Shown here in pieces: positions 50,950-58,737 of a stretch of 64,000 nt of DNA. The position numbers and the translations under genes are program-made. The stretch comes from Microvirga mediterraneensis (GTDB lineage Bacteria; Pseudomonadota; Alphaproteobacteria; Rhizobiales; Beijerinckiaceae): NCBI RefSeq assembly GCF_013520865.1, contig NZ_JACDXJ010000001.1:62001-126000 (forward strand), in the 5' to 3' direction. Below the pieces are notes generated by a model that was not told the origin of the DNA, made no database searches, and was given only the letters and a program-made list of their open reading frames with translations. Numbering within the stretch: the stretch's first letter is position 1; each line of letters opens with the position of its first letter.

Positions 50950-51041
50950 AGCTGTTTCCACTGACGTGAAATCACCTCTCTTCTTTGTATGACCGCATTT
51001 TTTGACGGTGAACCGGATCCACTTCACCGAACAATGCTCTA
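50947..51041. repeat. Palindromic repeat that supplies both convergent stop codons
   Basis: A 95-base element with ends TAGAGC/GCTCTA fills the whole gap between the convergent AraC and metallo-hydrolase genes. Its first triplet is the TAG of AraC and its last three bases are the TAG of the metallo-hydrolase on the other strand. The first part (TAGAGCTGTTTCCACTGACG) matches the element at 23004. The second part forms a stem around CGGTGAA-CCGGATCCAC-TTCACCG. Confidence 0.7.
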
Positions 51042-51923
51042 GACGACCTCCTCGGCGCCGCCTTTCAGCTTCACCGGGATCATGAGATAGCGCACGCCGT
51101 TGGCCTCGGCGGGCGGAAACTTGCCGGCGCGGATATTGGTCTGGATGGAAGGCAGGAGGAGGCGTGGTGCCGCGAGCGTGGAATCTCGCGCCTGGCGCAT
51201 CGCCACGAATTCATCCTCTGTGACGCCATCCTTCAGGTGCACGTTGTTCCGCTCCTCGGCAACCGTGGTTTCCCATGCATAGGTGTCGCGCCCAGGCGCC
51301 TTGTAGTCGTGGCACATGAACAGGCGCGTCTCGGGGGGAAGAGACAGAAGGCGCTTCATCGAGCGATAGAGCTTGTGCGCATCGCCGCCCGGGAAATCGG
51401 CTCGCGCGGTGCCGTAATCCGGCATGAACATCGTGTCGCCGACGAACACCGCGTCCTCGATCTTGTAGGAGATGTCGGCCGGCGTATGACCCGGCGTATG
51501 CAGCACCTCCACGTCGAGCTCACCGATCCTGAAACGCTCGCCGTCCTTGAACAGATGGTCGAAGTCGCGGCCGCTGGTGTCCAGATCGGTGGCGTTGAAG
51601 ATCGGGCGGAAGATCCGCTGAACCTCCGTGATGTGTTCGCCGATGCCGATCTTCGCTCCCGTCTTCGCCTTGATGTAAGGCGCACCCGACAGGTGATCGG
51701 CGTGGGCGTGGGTCTCGAGCACCCATTCGATCGCATAGCCCGCCTCCTCGGCGACTTTGAGCATCGCCTCGACGGAGCGCGTGTCGACCGTGCCGGAATT
51801 GTGATCGTAGTCGAAGACCGGATCGATGATCGCGGTTTTCCTGGTCGCCGGATCGGCCACGAGATAGCTCACCGTATAGGTGGGCTCGTCGAAGAACGCC
51901 CGGATGATGGGTTGGCCTGACAT
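51039..51923 (-). CDS. MBL-fold persulfide dioxygenase (ETHE1/Blh-like)
   Basis: A 294-residue enzyme starting MSGQPIIRAFFDEPTYTVSY. Metal motif THAHADHLSG, then HTPGHTPADIS, GDTMFMPDYGTARADFPGG and CHDYKAPGR. This is the persulfide dioxygenase pattern: iron-dependent oxidation of glutathione persulfide to sulfite. The start at 51923 is behind GAGGTTCAG. It is divergent from tauE and a DUF442 gene, a combination known from sulfide-detoxifying bigR/blh-type loci. It is a paralogue of the gene at 2535-3455. Confidence 0.9.
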   Translation of the reverse strand: MSGQPIIRAFFDEPTYTVSYLVADPATRKTAIIDPVFDYDHNSGTVDTRSVEAMLKVAEEAGYAIEWVLETHAHADHLSGAPYIKAKTGAKIGIGEHITEVQRIFRPIFNATDLDTSGRDFDHLFKDGERFRIGELDVEVLHTPGHTPADISYKIEDAVFVGDTMFMPDYGTARADFPGGDAHKLYRSMKRLLSLPPETRLFMCHDYKAPGRDTYAWETTVAEERNNVHLKDGVTEDEFVAMRQARDSTLAAPRLLLPSIQTNIRAGKFPPAEANGVRYLMIPVKLKGGAEEVV

Positions 51924-51961
51924 GATCTGAACCTCCTCGCTGGCTCGCGGCGTTGTTGGCA

Positions 51962-52007
51962 TTGACAATATATAAGAATAATCTAAATAAGCAATATCTA
52001 ATTTAAC
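51962..52007. promoter_or_regulatory. AT-rich divergent promoter with repeated TTAGAT motifs
   Basis: A stretch of about 45 bases that is strikingly AT-rich in this GC-rich DNA. TTGACA at 51962-51967 is a full -35 match for the tauE direction. On the minus strand TTAGATATTGCTTA is followed by TTAGATTATTCTTA, two direct repeats 15 bases apart. AT-rich operators of this look bind ArsR-type sulfide sensors such as BigR, but no such regulator gene is in the window. Confidence 0.4.
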
Positions 52008-52081
52008 GAGCATAAACCCCTTGGAAATCGCTCCTGTCTCCGCCCCTTGGGCAAGGACAGGATGACGGCTCAGGAGAATCC

Positions 52082-52864
52082 ATGACGCTCTCGCTCTTTC
52101 AAAGCGCCCTCGGACTGGCCTCGGGCTCTCTCGTCGGCTTCACGCTCGGCCTCGTGGGCGGAGGCGGCTCCATTCTGGCCGTGCCGCTGCTGGTCTATCT
52201 GGTGGGTGTCACGAACCCGCATGTGGCGATCGGCACCAGCGCGGTCGCCGTGGCGGCCAATGCGGCCATCAATCTCGGCACCCATGCCCGCGCGAGAAAT
52301 GTGAAATGGCCCTGCGCCCTGGTGTTCACCATGGCCGGCATTGTCGGCGCCTTCGGCGGATCGACCTTGGGCAAGATGGTCGACGGCCAGAAGCTTCTCG
52401 CCCTGTTCGCCGTGCTGATGATGGTCGTCGGCGCCCTGATGCTGCGGAAGCGCTCCGGTGAGGGCGACGAGAGTGTCCGGCTCGGTCGGGAGAACTTTTT
52501 CAAGCTGGCAGGCATCGGCCTGGCGACGGGTGCCTTGTCGGGTTTCTTCGGCATCGGCGGCGGCTTCCTGATCGTGCCGGGGCTGATCCTGGCGACCGGC
52601 ATGCCGATCCTCTACGCGGTCGGTTCCTCGCTGCTGGCGGTGACCGGCTTCGGCCTGACCACCGCGGCGAATTATGCCTTCTCGGGTCTGGTCGACTGGT
52701 CTCTGGCCGCCCTGTTCATCGGCGGAGGCATCCTCGGCGGGCTGCTCGGCGCGCGTTTGGCGTCGAAGCTCGCGGTCAGGAAAGGTGCGCTCAACATTGT
52801 TTTCGCCGGGCTGATCTTCGCCGTCGCCATCTACATGCTGGTCCGAAGCCTCAATCTGCTGTGA
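52082..52864 (+). CDS. TauE/SafE-family sulfite exporter
   Basis: A 260-residue membrane protein with about eight helices. The two TauE repeats are visible: GFTLGLVGGGGSILAVPLLV in the first half and GALSGFFGIGGGFLIVPGLI in the second. Members export sulfite, sulfoacetate or similar anions. It lies opposite the persulfide dioxygenase whose product is sulfite, so export of that product is the obvious role. AGGAGAATCC precedes the ATG. The DUF442 gene follows after 48 bases. Confidence 0.9.
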   Translation: MTLSLFQSALGLASGSLVGFTLGLVGGGGSILAVPLLVYLVGVTNPHVAIGTSAVAVAANAAINLGTHARARNVKWPCALVFTMAGIVGAFGGSTLGKMVDGQKLLALFAVLMMVVGALMLRKRSGEGDESVRLGRENFFKLAGIGLATGALSGFFGIGGGFLIVPGLILATGMPILYAVGSSLLAVTGFGLTTAANYAFSGLVDWSLAALFIGGGILGGLLGARLASKLAVRKGALNIVFAGLIFAVAIYMLVRSLNLL

Positions 52865-52912
52865 GATTGAAGATGCATCACCGGCTTTCCTCAAACCCAA
52901 AGGAGACGATCC

Positions 52913-53356
52913 ATGCCATTCACCACGCTCACCGACAACCTCTCGGTTGCGCCCCAGCTGAGTCCCGAGGATCTGCAGCAGGCCGCCGCCGCGGGCTTCC
53001 GGTCCATCATCAACAACCGCCCGGACGGCGAGTCCCCTGACCAGCCCCTGAGCGATACCCTGGCGGCAGCCGCGCACCGCCTGGGCCTCGCCTACCGGCA
53101 TATCCCGGTCGTTCCCGGCGGGATTTCGCCGGACCACGTCGATGCTTTCCGGGAGGCCCTTACGTCCACCACAGGGCCGACGCTTGCCTTCTGCCGGACC
53201 GGCACCCGCTCCACCAGCCTGTGGGCCCTCGCTTCGGCCCGTCGCCTTGCGCCTGATGAAATTCTGCGGATTGCTGCGGACGCCGGATACAATCTGGAGG
53301 CCCTGCGCCCTCAGATCGAGGCCGCCTCCCGCGAATGGCAGGCGAGCGCCGGCTAG
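52913..53356 (+). CDS. DUF442/TIGR01244-type phosphatase-like sulfur transferase
   Basis: A 147-residue protein starting MPFTTLTDNLSVAPQLSPED. The dual-specificity-phosphatase-like loop is FCRTGTRSTSLWAL with a reactive cysteine. In Blh-type proteins this domain is fused to the persulfide dioxygenase; here it is a separate protein next to it. It is thought to transfer or release sulfane sulfur. AAAGGAGA stands upstream of the ATG. It is convergent with the DsbA-like gene after an 86-base gap. Confidence 0.88.
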   Translation: MPFTTLTDNLSVAPQLSPEDLQQAAAAGFRSIINNRPDGESPDQPLSDTLAAAAHRLGLAYRHIPVVPGGISPDHVDAFREALTSTTGPTLAFCRTGTRSTSLWALASARRLAPDEILRIAADAGYNLEALRPQIEAASREWQASAG

Positions 53357-53442
53357 GGAGAGGCCACGCCTTCCTTTGCATGGAGAAGACCATCTCCATG
53401 CCGTAAGAGCGGTCGTCGGCCGGAACTGCCAGGAACCCTGCG

Positions 53443-54147
53443 TCATGAGGGGCAGACGATCTCGCCACATGCGTCGAGCGAGGCGACGATCCGGCCGATT
53501 GTTCTCGCCCCCGGATAGCCAAGTATGCCCGCTCCGCCGGCCACGAAGGACGGTGTGGCGGCGAGACCAAGATTGGCCGCGAGGGAAGCCTGCTCACGCA
53601 GCATTCCGCCAACCTTCTCGCTGTCGGCCATGGGTTCGCTCTCGCGTCTCGGAACACCGAGCCCTTCAGCGACATCGAGCGCCCTTCGGCCATCGTTCAC
53701 GCCCGGCATGGCAAACAGGCGCCGGTGAAGCTCGTAGGCGATGGCCGGCCCCCTCAGCAGGAGCAGCGCCAGCTCCACCTTGGCCGCCTGCATGGAACCG
53801 AGCGACAGGATGGCGTTGTTGACCAGCCCCAGGCGCAGTTCGGGCCTTTGCTTCAGAAGCACATGCAAGTCCTTCGCCGCCACGCGGCAATAGGGACAGT
53901 TGTAGTCATAGAACTCGTAAAGGGTGACGGCGCTGCTTTTCGAGCCGACCCAGATTACGCCAGGAAGAGCGTCGATCTCATTCGTGAGCTCGACGGGAAG
54001 CCGGGTGTTGGGGACGGGTTTGCCGTCATCGCCTTTCAATGCATGCCAACCGTCAGTGCTTTGGGCCCGGGCAATGTTGAAGGAAGGCATCGACAGAAGA
54101 GCGAGAGCGGTGCCCTGGATGATCCGGCGTCGGTCGAAGGTCATCAT
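53443..54147 (-). CDS. DsbA-family thiol oxidoreductase, Tat-type signal
   Basis: A 234-residue periplasmic protein. The N-terminus DRRRIIQGTALALLS resembles a twin-arginine signal. The active site is CPYC (C84, C87) in FYDYNCPYCRVA, the cis-proline is in ATPSF, and a helical insert lies between. The start is ATG 54147 or the next codon. It is the last gene of the DsbD operon, 46 bases after the L,D-transpeptidase gene. Oxidase or reductase direction cannot be told from sequence, but cotranscription with DsbD favours reduction or isomerisation. Confidence 0.88.
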   Translation of the reverse strand: MMTFDRRRIIQGTALALLSMPSFNIARAQSTDGWHALKGDDGKPVPNTRLPVELTNEIDALPGVIWVGSKSSAVTLYEFYDYNCPYCRVAAKDLHVLLKQRPELRLGLVNNAILSLGSMQAAKVELALLLLRGPAIAYELHRRLFAMPGVNDGRRALDVAEGLGVPRRESEPMADSEKVGGMLREQASLAANLGLAATPSFVAGGAGILGYPGARTIGRIVASLDACGEIVCPS

Positions 54148-54193
54148 GTCATTCCAATCCAAGCTTGCGTGCGGAGAGATACAGGCGCGATCG

Positions 54194-54868
54194 TCACAGG
54201 ACGACGACCTTGCTGCCCGCCGGGACACGGCTGTAGAGGTCGATCACGTCCTGGTTCATCATGCGGATGCAGCCGGACGAGATCGCCTGCCCGATGGTTT
54301 CCGGCTCGTTGGTGCCATGGATGCGGTAGAGCGTGTCCTTGCCGTCCTTGAACAGGTACAGGGCCCGCGCGCCGAGCGGATTGTCGGTGCCGCCGTCCAT
54401 GCCTCCGGCCCATTTTTTGTAGCGCGCCGGCTCGCGCCTGATCATGTCGGGCGTCGGCGTCCAGCGCGGCCACTGCGCCTTATGGTTCACGGTCGCCGTG
54501 CCCTTGAACTCCAGCCCTTCCTTGCCGACGCCGACGCCGTAGCGCAGCGCCTTGCCGCCTTCCTGCACGAGGTAGATGAAGCGTGCATTCGTATCGACCA
54601 CGATGGTCCCCGGCTTCTCCGTGGTCGAGTAGTCCACGAGCTGGCGCACGTTGCGCGGCTTGAGCGTGGCGGGATCGACGCCGGGCACGGGGTGCTTGTC
54701 GGTGGTCACCGCGGCATAGCGCTCGGCTGTGACGGGATCGACCGCGGGCGCCGCAGCCACGGCGGGAGGGGGCGCGCTTGCGGTGGTGTTGCAGGCTGCC
54801 AGCACGGTCGTCAGGATCAGCGGGACGAGCACTCGAAAAAGGCCGGTCGGCCGTGTGAACTTGAACAT
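54194..54868 (-). CDS. L,D-transpeptidase (YkuD domain), lipoprotein
   Basis: A 224-residue exported protein. The lipobox is LAAC (C at about residue 26), followed by a low-complexity linker with Ala, Pro and Val. The YkuD domain (about 80-224) contains HGTNEPETIG and the catalytic SSGCIRM with C200. It makes 3-3 peptidoglycan cross-links or attaches proteins to the wall. It lies between two DsbA-like genes in an operon headed by dsbD, so its catalytic cysteine is probably maintained by these partners. The start at 54868 follows ACAGGAATCCC. Confidence 0.91.
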   Translation of the reverse strand: MFKFTRPTGLFRVLVPLILTTVLAACNTTASAPPPAVAAAPAVDPVTAERYAAVTTDKHPVPGVDPATLKPRNVRQLVDYSTTEKPGTIVVDTNARFIYLVQEGGKALRYGVGVGKEGLEFKGTATVNHKAQWPRWTPTPDMIRREPARYKKWAGGMDGGTDNPLGARALYLFKDGKDTLYRIHGTNEPETIGQAISSGCIRMMNQDVIDLYSRVPAGSKVVVL

Positions 54869-54913
54869 GGGATTCCTGTCAGAGAGGGAGAGGCGCAAAG
54901 GAGCAGGAGCAGC

Positions 54914-55549
54914 TCACTGCTTGGCCTGTGCGCGGGCGTCGGCGACCGCCTTGCGGAACTGGTCGTAGCTGAGCGCTCCCGATGCCTTGAACGGGCCGAT
55001 CAGGTAAACCGGCGTCCCTGTGAGTCCGAGCGCGTCGGCTTGGTCGAGGTTGCGCTGGATCAGCGCCTGGATCTCGCCGCCGTGCTGCTTCAGGTCCGCG
55101 TTCAGGCGCTCCGTATCGACACCGGAATTCTGGACTGCCTCGGTCATCGTCTCCTTGCTGCTGCGCCTGCCCGGAAGGCCCATCAGCGCGTGATGCACCT
55201 GCTCGTACTTGCCCTGGTGCTTGGCGGCCAACGCCAGCTGCGCTCCATGGATGGAGGCTGGCGAAAGGATGGGCCAATCCTTGTAGACCAGACGGATCTT
55301 GCCATCGGCCTTGACAAGCCTCTCCAGATCCGGCGCCGATTTCTTGCAGAAGGGGCAGTTGTAGTCGAAGAATGCCACGATGGTGACGTCGCCCTTGGGG
55401 TTGCCGCCGACGGGCGCCTGAGGGTCGTTCAGGATCGCATCGACCGAGATGGCACGGTCCTGCGCTTGAGCCGGAACGGCGAGCATGACCAAAGAGAAGA
55501 ACAGCGCTGTCAAAACAGCGGCGGACAAAGACGGCGTAAAGCGAGGCAT
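54914..55549 (-). CDS. DsbA-family thiol oxidoreductase (DsbA/ScsC-like)
   Basis: A 211-residue periplasmic protein with a Sec signal ending in PAQAQ (about residue 30). The active site is CPFC (C65, C68) in FFDYNCPFCKK and the cis-proline is in GTPVYLIG. The start at 55549 is behind AAGGAG. It precedes the L,D-transpeptidase gene by 45 bases. Relatives include ScsC, which is kept reduced by a DsbD-like protein and repairs thiols; that pairing fits this operon. Confidence 0.9.
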   Translation of the reverse strand: MPRFTPSLSAAVLTALFFSLVMLAVPAQAQDRAISVDAILNDPQAPVGGNPKGDVTIVAFFDYNCPFCKKSAPDLERLVKADGKIRLVYKDWPILSPASIHGAQLALAAKHQGKYEQVHHALMGLPGRRSSKETMTEAVQNSGVDTERLNADLKQHGGEIQALIQRNLDQADALGLTGTPVYLIGPFKASGALSYDQFRKAVADARAQAKQ

Positions 55550-55575
55550 GATCGGCTCCTTAGATGTCTGGTAAA

Positions 55576-55640
55576 GGCGAATGCGGACCCGACGGATCGC
55601 GTCAGTGAAAACCGGGCCCACTTTTCCGCACGGTGCGCTA
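55576..55640. repeat. Palindromic repeat inside the dsb operon, forming a stop codon
   Basis: The element shares GCGGACCC, CGCGTCAG(C/T)GAAAA and a CTTTTCCGC-like end with the element at 9376-9447. Its end GCGCTA supplies the TAG stop of the thioredoxin-like gene. It fills most of the 88-base gap between that gene and the DsbA-like gene and can fold into an imperfect stem, so it could tune expression of the distal genes. Confidence 0.6.
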
Positions 55641-56138
55641 GAGGCCTGCGAGGTTGATCGTGTCGAGGAAGAGGTTGGCGTCGACGACTCCGGTCAGGCG
55701 GGTCCTGGGAATCTCCCGGCCCGTCTTCGGATCGATGACGAACATCGTGGGCGGGCCCGGTACCCGGAGGTGTTCCATGAGCGCCCGGCTGCCCGCATCG
55801 GCGGCAGTCACGTCCGCGCGCACCAGGGCGATGCGCTCAAGTCGGCGTTTAATTACAGGATCCGAAAACACGCGGCTGTCGATCCTCTTGCAGATCGGGC
55901 ACCATTCGGCCGTGACATACGCCAGCACCGGCTTCTTCTGGACTCGGGCACGCCCGACCGCCGCGTCGAACGCCTCCCGTGTGGTGACATGGGCGAAGGC
56001 CTGTTCCGCGGCCTGCACCCTCGCCGTCGGCTGCAGGAGTGCCAGCCCCATGGAGGACGCTGCGAAATTCAGGAATGTCCGGCGCGACCATGTGTCGGAT
56101 CGTGTGGAAGCACGGGAACGAGAAAGGATGACGGCCAT
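55638..56138 (-). CDS. Tat-exported thioredoxin-fold protein
   Basis: A 166-residue protein. SRRTFLNFAASS at residues 18-29 is a textbook twin-arginine motif, with cleavage near VQA. The thioredoxin active site is WCPIC (C80, C83), and PGPPTMFVIDPKTGRE contains the cis-proline. It resembles the C-terminal domain of the adjacent DsbD closely enough to suggest it takes electrons from it. The start at 56138 overlaps the dsbD stop (TGATG). The TAG stop is formed by a repeat. Confidence 0.87.
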   Translation of the reverse strand: MAVILSRSRASTRSDTWSRRTFLNFAASSMGLALLQPTARVQAAEQAFAHVTTREAFDAAVGRARVQKKPVLAYVTAEWCPICKRIDSRVFSDPVIKRRLERIALVRADVTAADAGSRALMEHLRVPGPPTMFVIDPKTGREIPRTRLTGVVDANLFLDTINLAGL

Positions 56139-57979
56139 CACGCGCCCGCCGCCGTGAGCTTCCGGAGGAAACCGTCTGCGTCGATCGTACCGATGGTTCG
56201 GACCGGAGTGAGTTCCTGGCCCGTCTTCGGATCGAGGAACAGGATGGTCGGAGGCCCGACCACGTCGAAGCGTCGCATGAGATCACGGCTGGCATCGTTG
56301 TAATCCGTCACGTCGGCGCGGATGAAGGGGATGTCCTTGAGCCTTGCCTGTACGTTGGGATCGGCAAAGACGGTGCGGTCGATCTCCTTGCAGGTCACGC
56401 ACCACTCGGCGGTGAAGTCGACGAGGATCGGATTGCCCTGCGCCTGGGCCGTCTCGAGCGCGGCATCGAACTCCGCCGGCGTGGTGACGCGGGTAGAGGC
56501 GAGCGCGGGCGCCGTATCAGGCGTGGAGCCACGTGCCAGGGTAGCCAGCGGCTGCAGTGGGTCGCTCGCCCCGGACGCAGCACCCACCATCAGAGTTCCG
56601 CCGTAGACGACCGCCGCAATCCCTGCTGCCTTAGCAACCCGGCGGACCGCGCAGCCGGACGCCGGATCAAAGGCACCGAGGAATACGCCGGTTCCGATGA
56701 CCAGCATGGCCCACAGGGCAAGCGACACCTGCGGCGGCACAATACGGGAGACCATCGCGATGGCGACACCAAGGAAAACGACCCCGAAGGCCTGCTTGAC
56801 GCGCACCAGCCAGAGACCGGATTTCGGCAGGGCCTTGGCCCCGACGGTGCCATACACTATCAGCGGCAAACCCATGCCGAGCCCCAACATGAACAGAGCG
56901 GCCGCGCCACGCATCGTGTCACCCGTTTGCGAGACGTAGAGCAGGGCCCCGGCCAGCGGCGGCGTCACGCAGGGGCCGACGATCAGGGCCGAGGTGAAGC
57001 CGAGGGCCGCCGCGCCGGGAAGCGAGCCGCCCATTGCGGAAGTCCGGCCCGAGATGAAGCTGGTCCAGGAGCTGGGGAGCTGGAGCTCGAACAGGCCGAA
57101 CATCGACAGCGCGAGGACCGCGAAAAGCACGCTCATGGCGCCCAATGCCCACGGCGTCTGCAGGGCTGCCTGCAGGTTCTGCCCGGACCAGGCTGCGACA
57201 ATTCCGAGCAGGCCGTAGGCTGCCGCCATGGCCAGCACGTAGGTGGCCGAGAGCGCGAAGCCCCGGCCCGCCGAAAGTCGGCTCCCGCTGCGGGCGAGCA
57301 TGCCCGACAGGATCGGGATCATCGGCAGTACGCAGGGGGTGAAGGTCAGCAGCAATCCAAAGCCAAGGAAAGTCGCAAGCACCGACGCCAGACTGCCGCT
57401 CATCCAGGCATTGTCCTGGGACGCCGTCTGCGGCGTCCCAGGCGCGGCCGTGGCGCCATCAACCGGCTGAGAGGCGCCGGTCGGCACGGTGCTCCGGGAT
57501 GAGCCGCCCTTCGAAGCCGGCACAGCTTGGTTCGTCGCCGGAAGCGTTGCGACCTCGATGGCCTTCGTGGTGGGCGGATAGCAGATGCCGAGCTTTTCGG
57601 CGCAGCCCTGATAGGCGACGTGGATCGTCTGCGGAGAGCCGGCGGCGGCCAGGGCGCCGGACGACACGGTCGCGCGGGTCGCATCGTGGTAGACCTCGGT
57701 CTCGCCGAAGGTGGGATCATCCTTCTTCTGGCCGGGGCTGGTTTCGACCGGAATAGGCCTGCCCCCGTCGGGTGAGGCCGAGACGATCACTTTTTCGCGA
57801 TACAGATACATATCCGGGGCAATGGCCCAATCGAGGATGATACCTCCATCGGGACTCTTCGCTGCGCTGAGCCTGAACGCCTCATCGGCGCTGGGGATAG
57901 CGAACTGCGCCCCTGCCCCGGCGGAGCCGAGAGCCAGTGCGGCAAGCGCGAACACAAATCGGATAAGATTGTGGGACAA
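56138..57979 (-). CDS. dsbD: DsbD, transmembrane thiol:disulfide interchange protein
   Basis: A 613-residue three-domain protein. The signal ends near GAGAQ; the N-terminal domain (about 25-145) carries GCAEKLGICYPP with its cysteine pair. The eight-helix membrane domain (about 200-470) has TFTPCVLPMIPI and VGPCVTPPLAG. The C-terminal thioredoxin domain has WCVTCK. It moves electrons from cytoplasmic thioredoxin to periplasmic partners. The start is a TTG at 57979 with GAGGAT upstream. It is the first gene of the thiol-redox operon and divergent from a two-component system. Confidence 0.92.
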   Translation of the reverse strand: MSHNLIRFVFALAALALGSAGAGAQFAIPSADEAFRLSAAKSPDGGIILDWAIAPDMYLYREKVIVSASPDGGRPIPVETSPGQKKDDPTFGETEVYHDATRATVSSGALAAAGSPQTIHVAYQGCAEKLGICYPPTTKAIEVATLPATNQAVPASKGGSSRSTVPTGASQPVDGATAAPGTPQTASQDNAWMSGSLASVLATFLGFGLLLTFTPCVLPMIPILSGMLARSGSRLSAGRGFALSATYVLAMAAAYGLLGIVAAWSGQNLQAALQTPWALGAMSVLFAVLALSMFGLFELQLPSSWTSFISGRTSAMGGSLPGAAALGFTSALIVGPCVTPPLAGALLYVSQTGDTMRGAAALFMLGLGMGLPLIVYGTVGAKALPKSGLWLVRVKQAFGVVFLGVAIAMVSRIVPPQVSLALWAMLVIGTGVFLGAFDPASGCAVRRVAKAAGIAAVVYGGTLMVGAASGASDPLQPLATLARGSTPDTAPALASTRVTTPAEFDAALETAQAQGNPILVDFTAEWCVTCKEIDRTVFADPNVQARLKDIPFIRADVTDYNDASRDLMRRFDVVGPPTILFLDPKTGQELTPVRTIGTIDADGFLRKLTAAGA

Positions 57980-58025
57980 GCGAATCCTCGCGACCAGGTC
58001 AATGTTCCCCCAAACTCCCGGCCAA

Positions 58026-58044
58026 CCTTAAGGCAGCCTTAAGG
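58026..58044. promoter_or_regulatory. Direct repeats CCTTAAGG, 11 bases apart
   Basis: CCTTAAGG occurs at 58026-58033 and 58037-58044 in the 97-base gap between dsbD and the OmpR-type regulator. OmpR/PhoB-class regulators bind direct repeats about 11 bases (one turn) apart, so this is a likely site for the regulator encoded next to it. It could control both directions. Confidence 0.6.
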
Positions 58045-58076
58045 GTAGCAGGTCACAGAGCCTGCGGAGGTGCTCG

Positions 58077-58736
58077 ATGCGTATTCTCGTGGTTGAAGAC
58101 GATGCGGTGCTGCTCGACGGCCTGAAGGTTGGCCTTGGCCTTCACGGCTTCACGGCCGATGCGGTGGCGTCGTGCGGCGATGCCCGGGCGGCTCTCGCCA
58201 CGACCGAATTCGATGCGGTCATCCTCGACCTGATGCTGCCGGACGGCTCCGGACTCGAGATCCTCCGCGAGCTGCGCCGGCGCCAGGACGTGACGCCTGT
58301 TCTGCTGCTGACCGCAAAGGACACCGTGGCCGACCGGATCGGCGGCCTCGACACCGGAGCGGACGATTATCTCGGGAAACCTTTCGATCTCGACGAGGTC
58401 GCGGCGCGGCTGCGTGCCATCTCGCGCCGGGCTTCCGGGCGCGCGTCGCCCACCTTGACATGGAACGGCGTCGAACTCGATCCCGGCCGTCGGACCGTCG
58501 AGATCGACGGCAAATCAATCGGTCTCTCGCGCCGCGAGTTCTCGATCCTGGAGACGCTCATGAGACACCCTGGCACGGTGCTGTCGAAGGACCAGCTCGC
58601 GGACCGGCTCTACGGCTGGGATGAGGACGTCGAGAGCAACGCCGTGGAGGTCCACGTCCATCACCTGCGCGTCAAGATCGGGCGCGACGCCATAGAGACC
58701 GTGCGCGGCCTCGGCTATCGTCTCCGGAGCCCCTGA
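58077..58736 (+). CDS. OmpR-family response regulator
   Basis: A 219-residue regulator. The receiver has D8/D9, phospho-acceptor D51 in AVILDLMLPDGSG, and K in YLGKPFDLDE. The winged-helix output domain (about 125-215) has LSRREFSILETLMRHPGTVL and VEVHVHHLRVKIG. GCGGAGG precedes the ATG. The kinase gene starts one base after its stop. It probably regulates the divergent dsbD operon. The QseB/TctD group is the nearest remembered class. Confidence 0.93.
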   Translation: MRILVVEDDAVLLDGLKVGLGLHGFTADAVASCGDARAALATTEFDAVILDLMLPDGSGLEILRELRRRQDVTPVLLLTAKDTVADRIGGLDTGADDYLGKPFDLDEVAARLRAISRRASGRASPTLTWNGVELDPGRRTVEIDGKSIGLSRREFSILETLMRHPGTVLSKDQLADRLYGWDEDVESNAVEVHVHHLRVKIGRDAIETVRGLGYRLRSP

Positions 58737-58737
58737 C

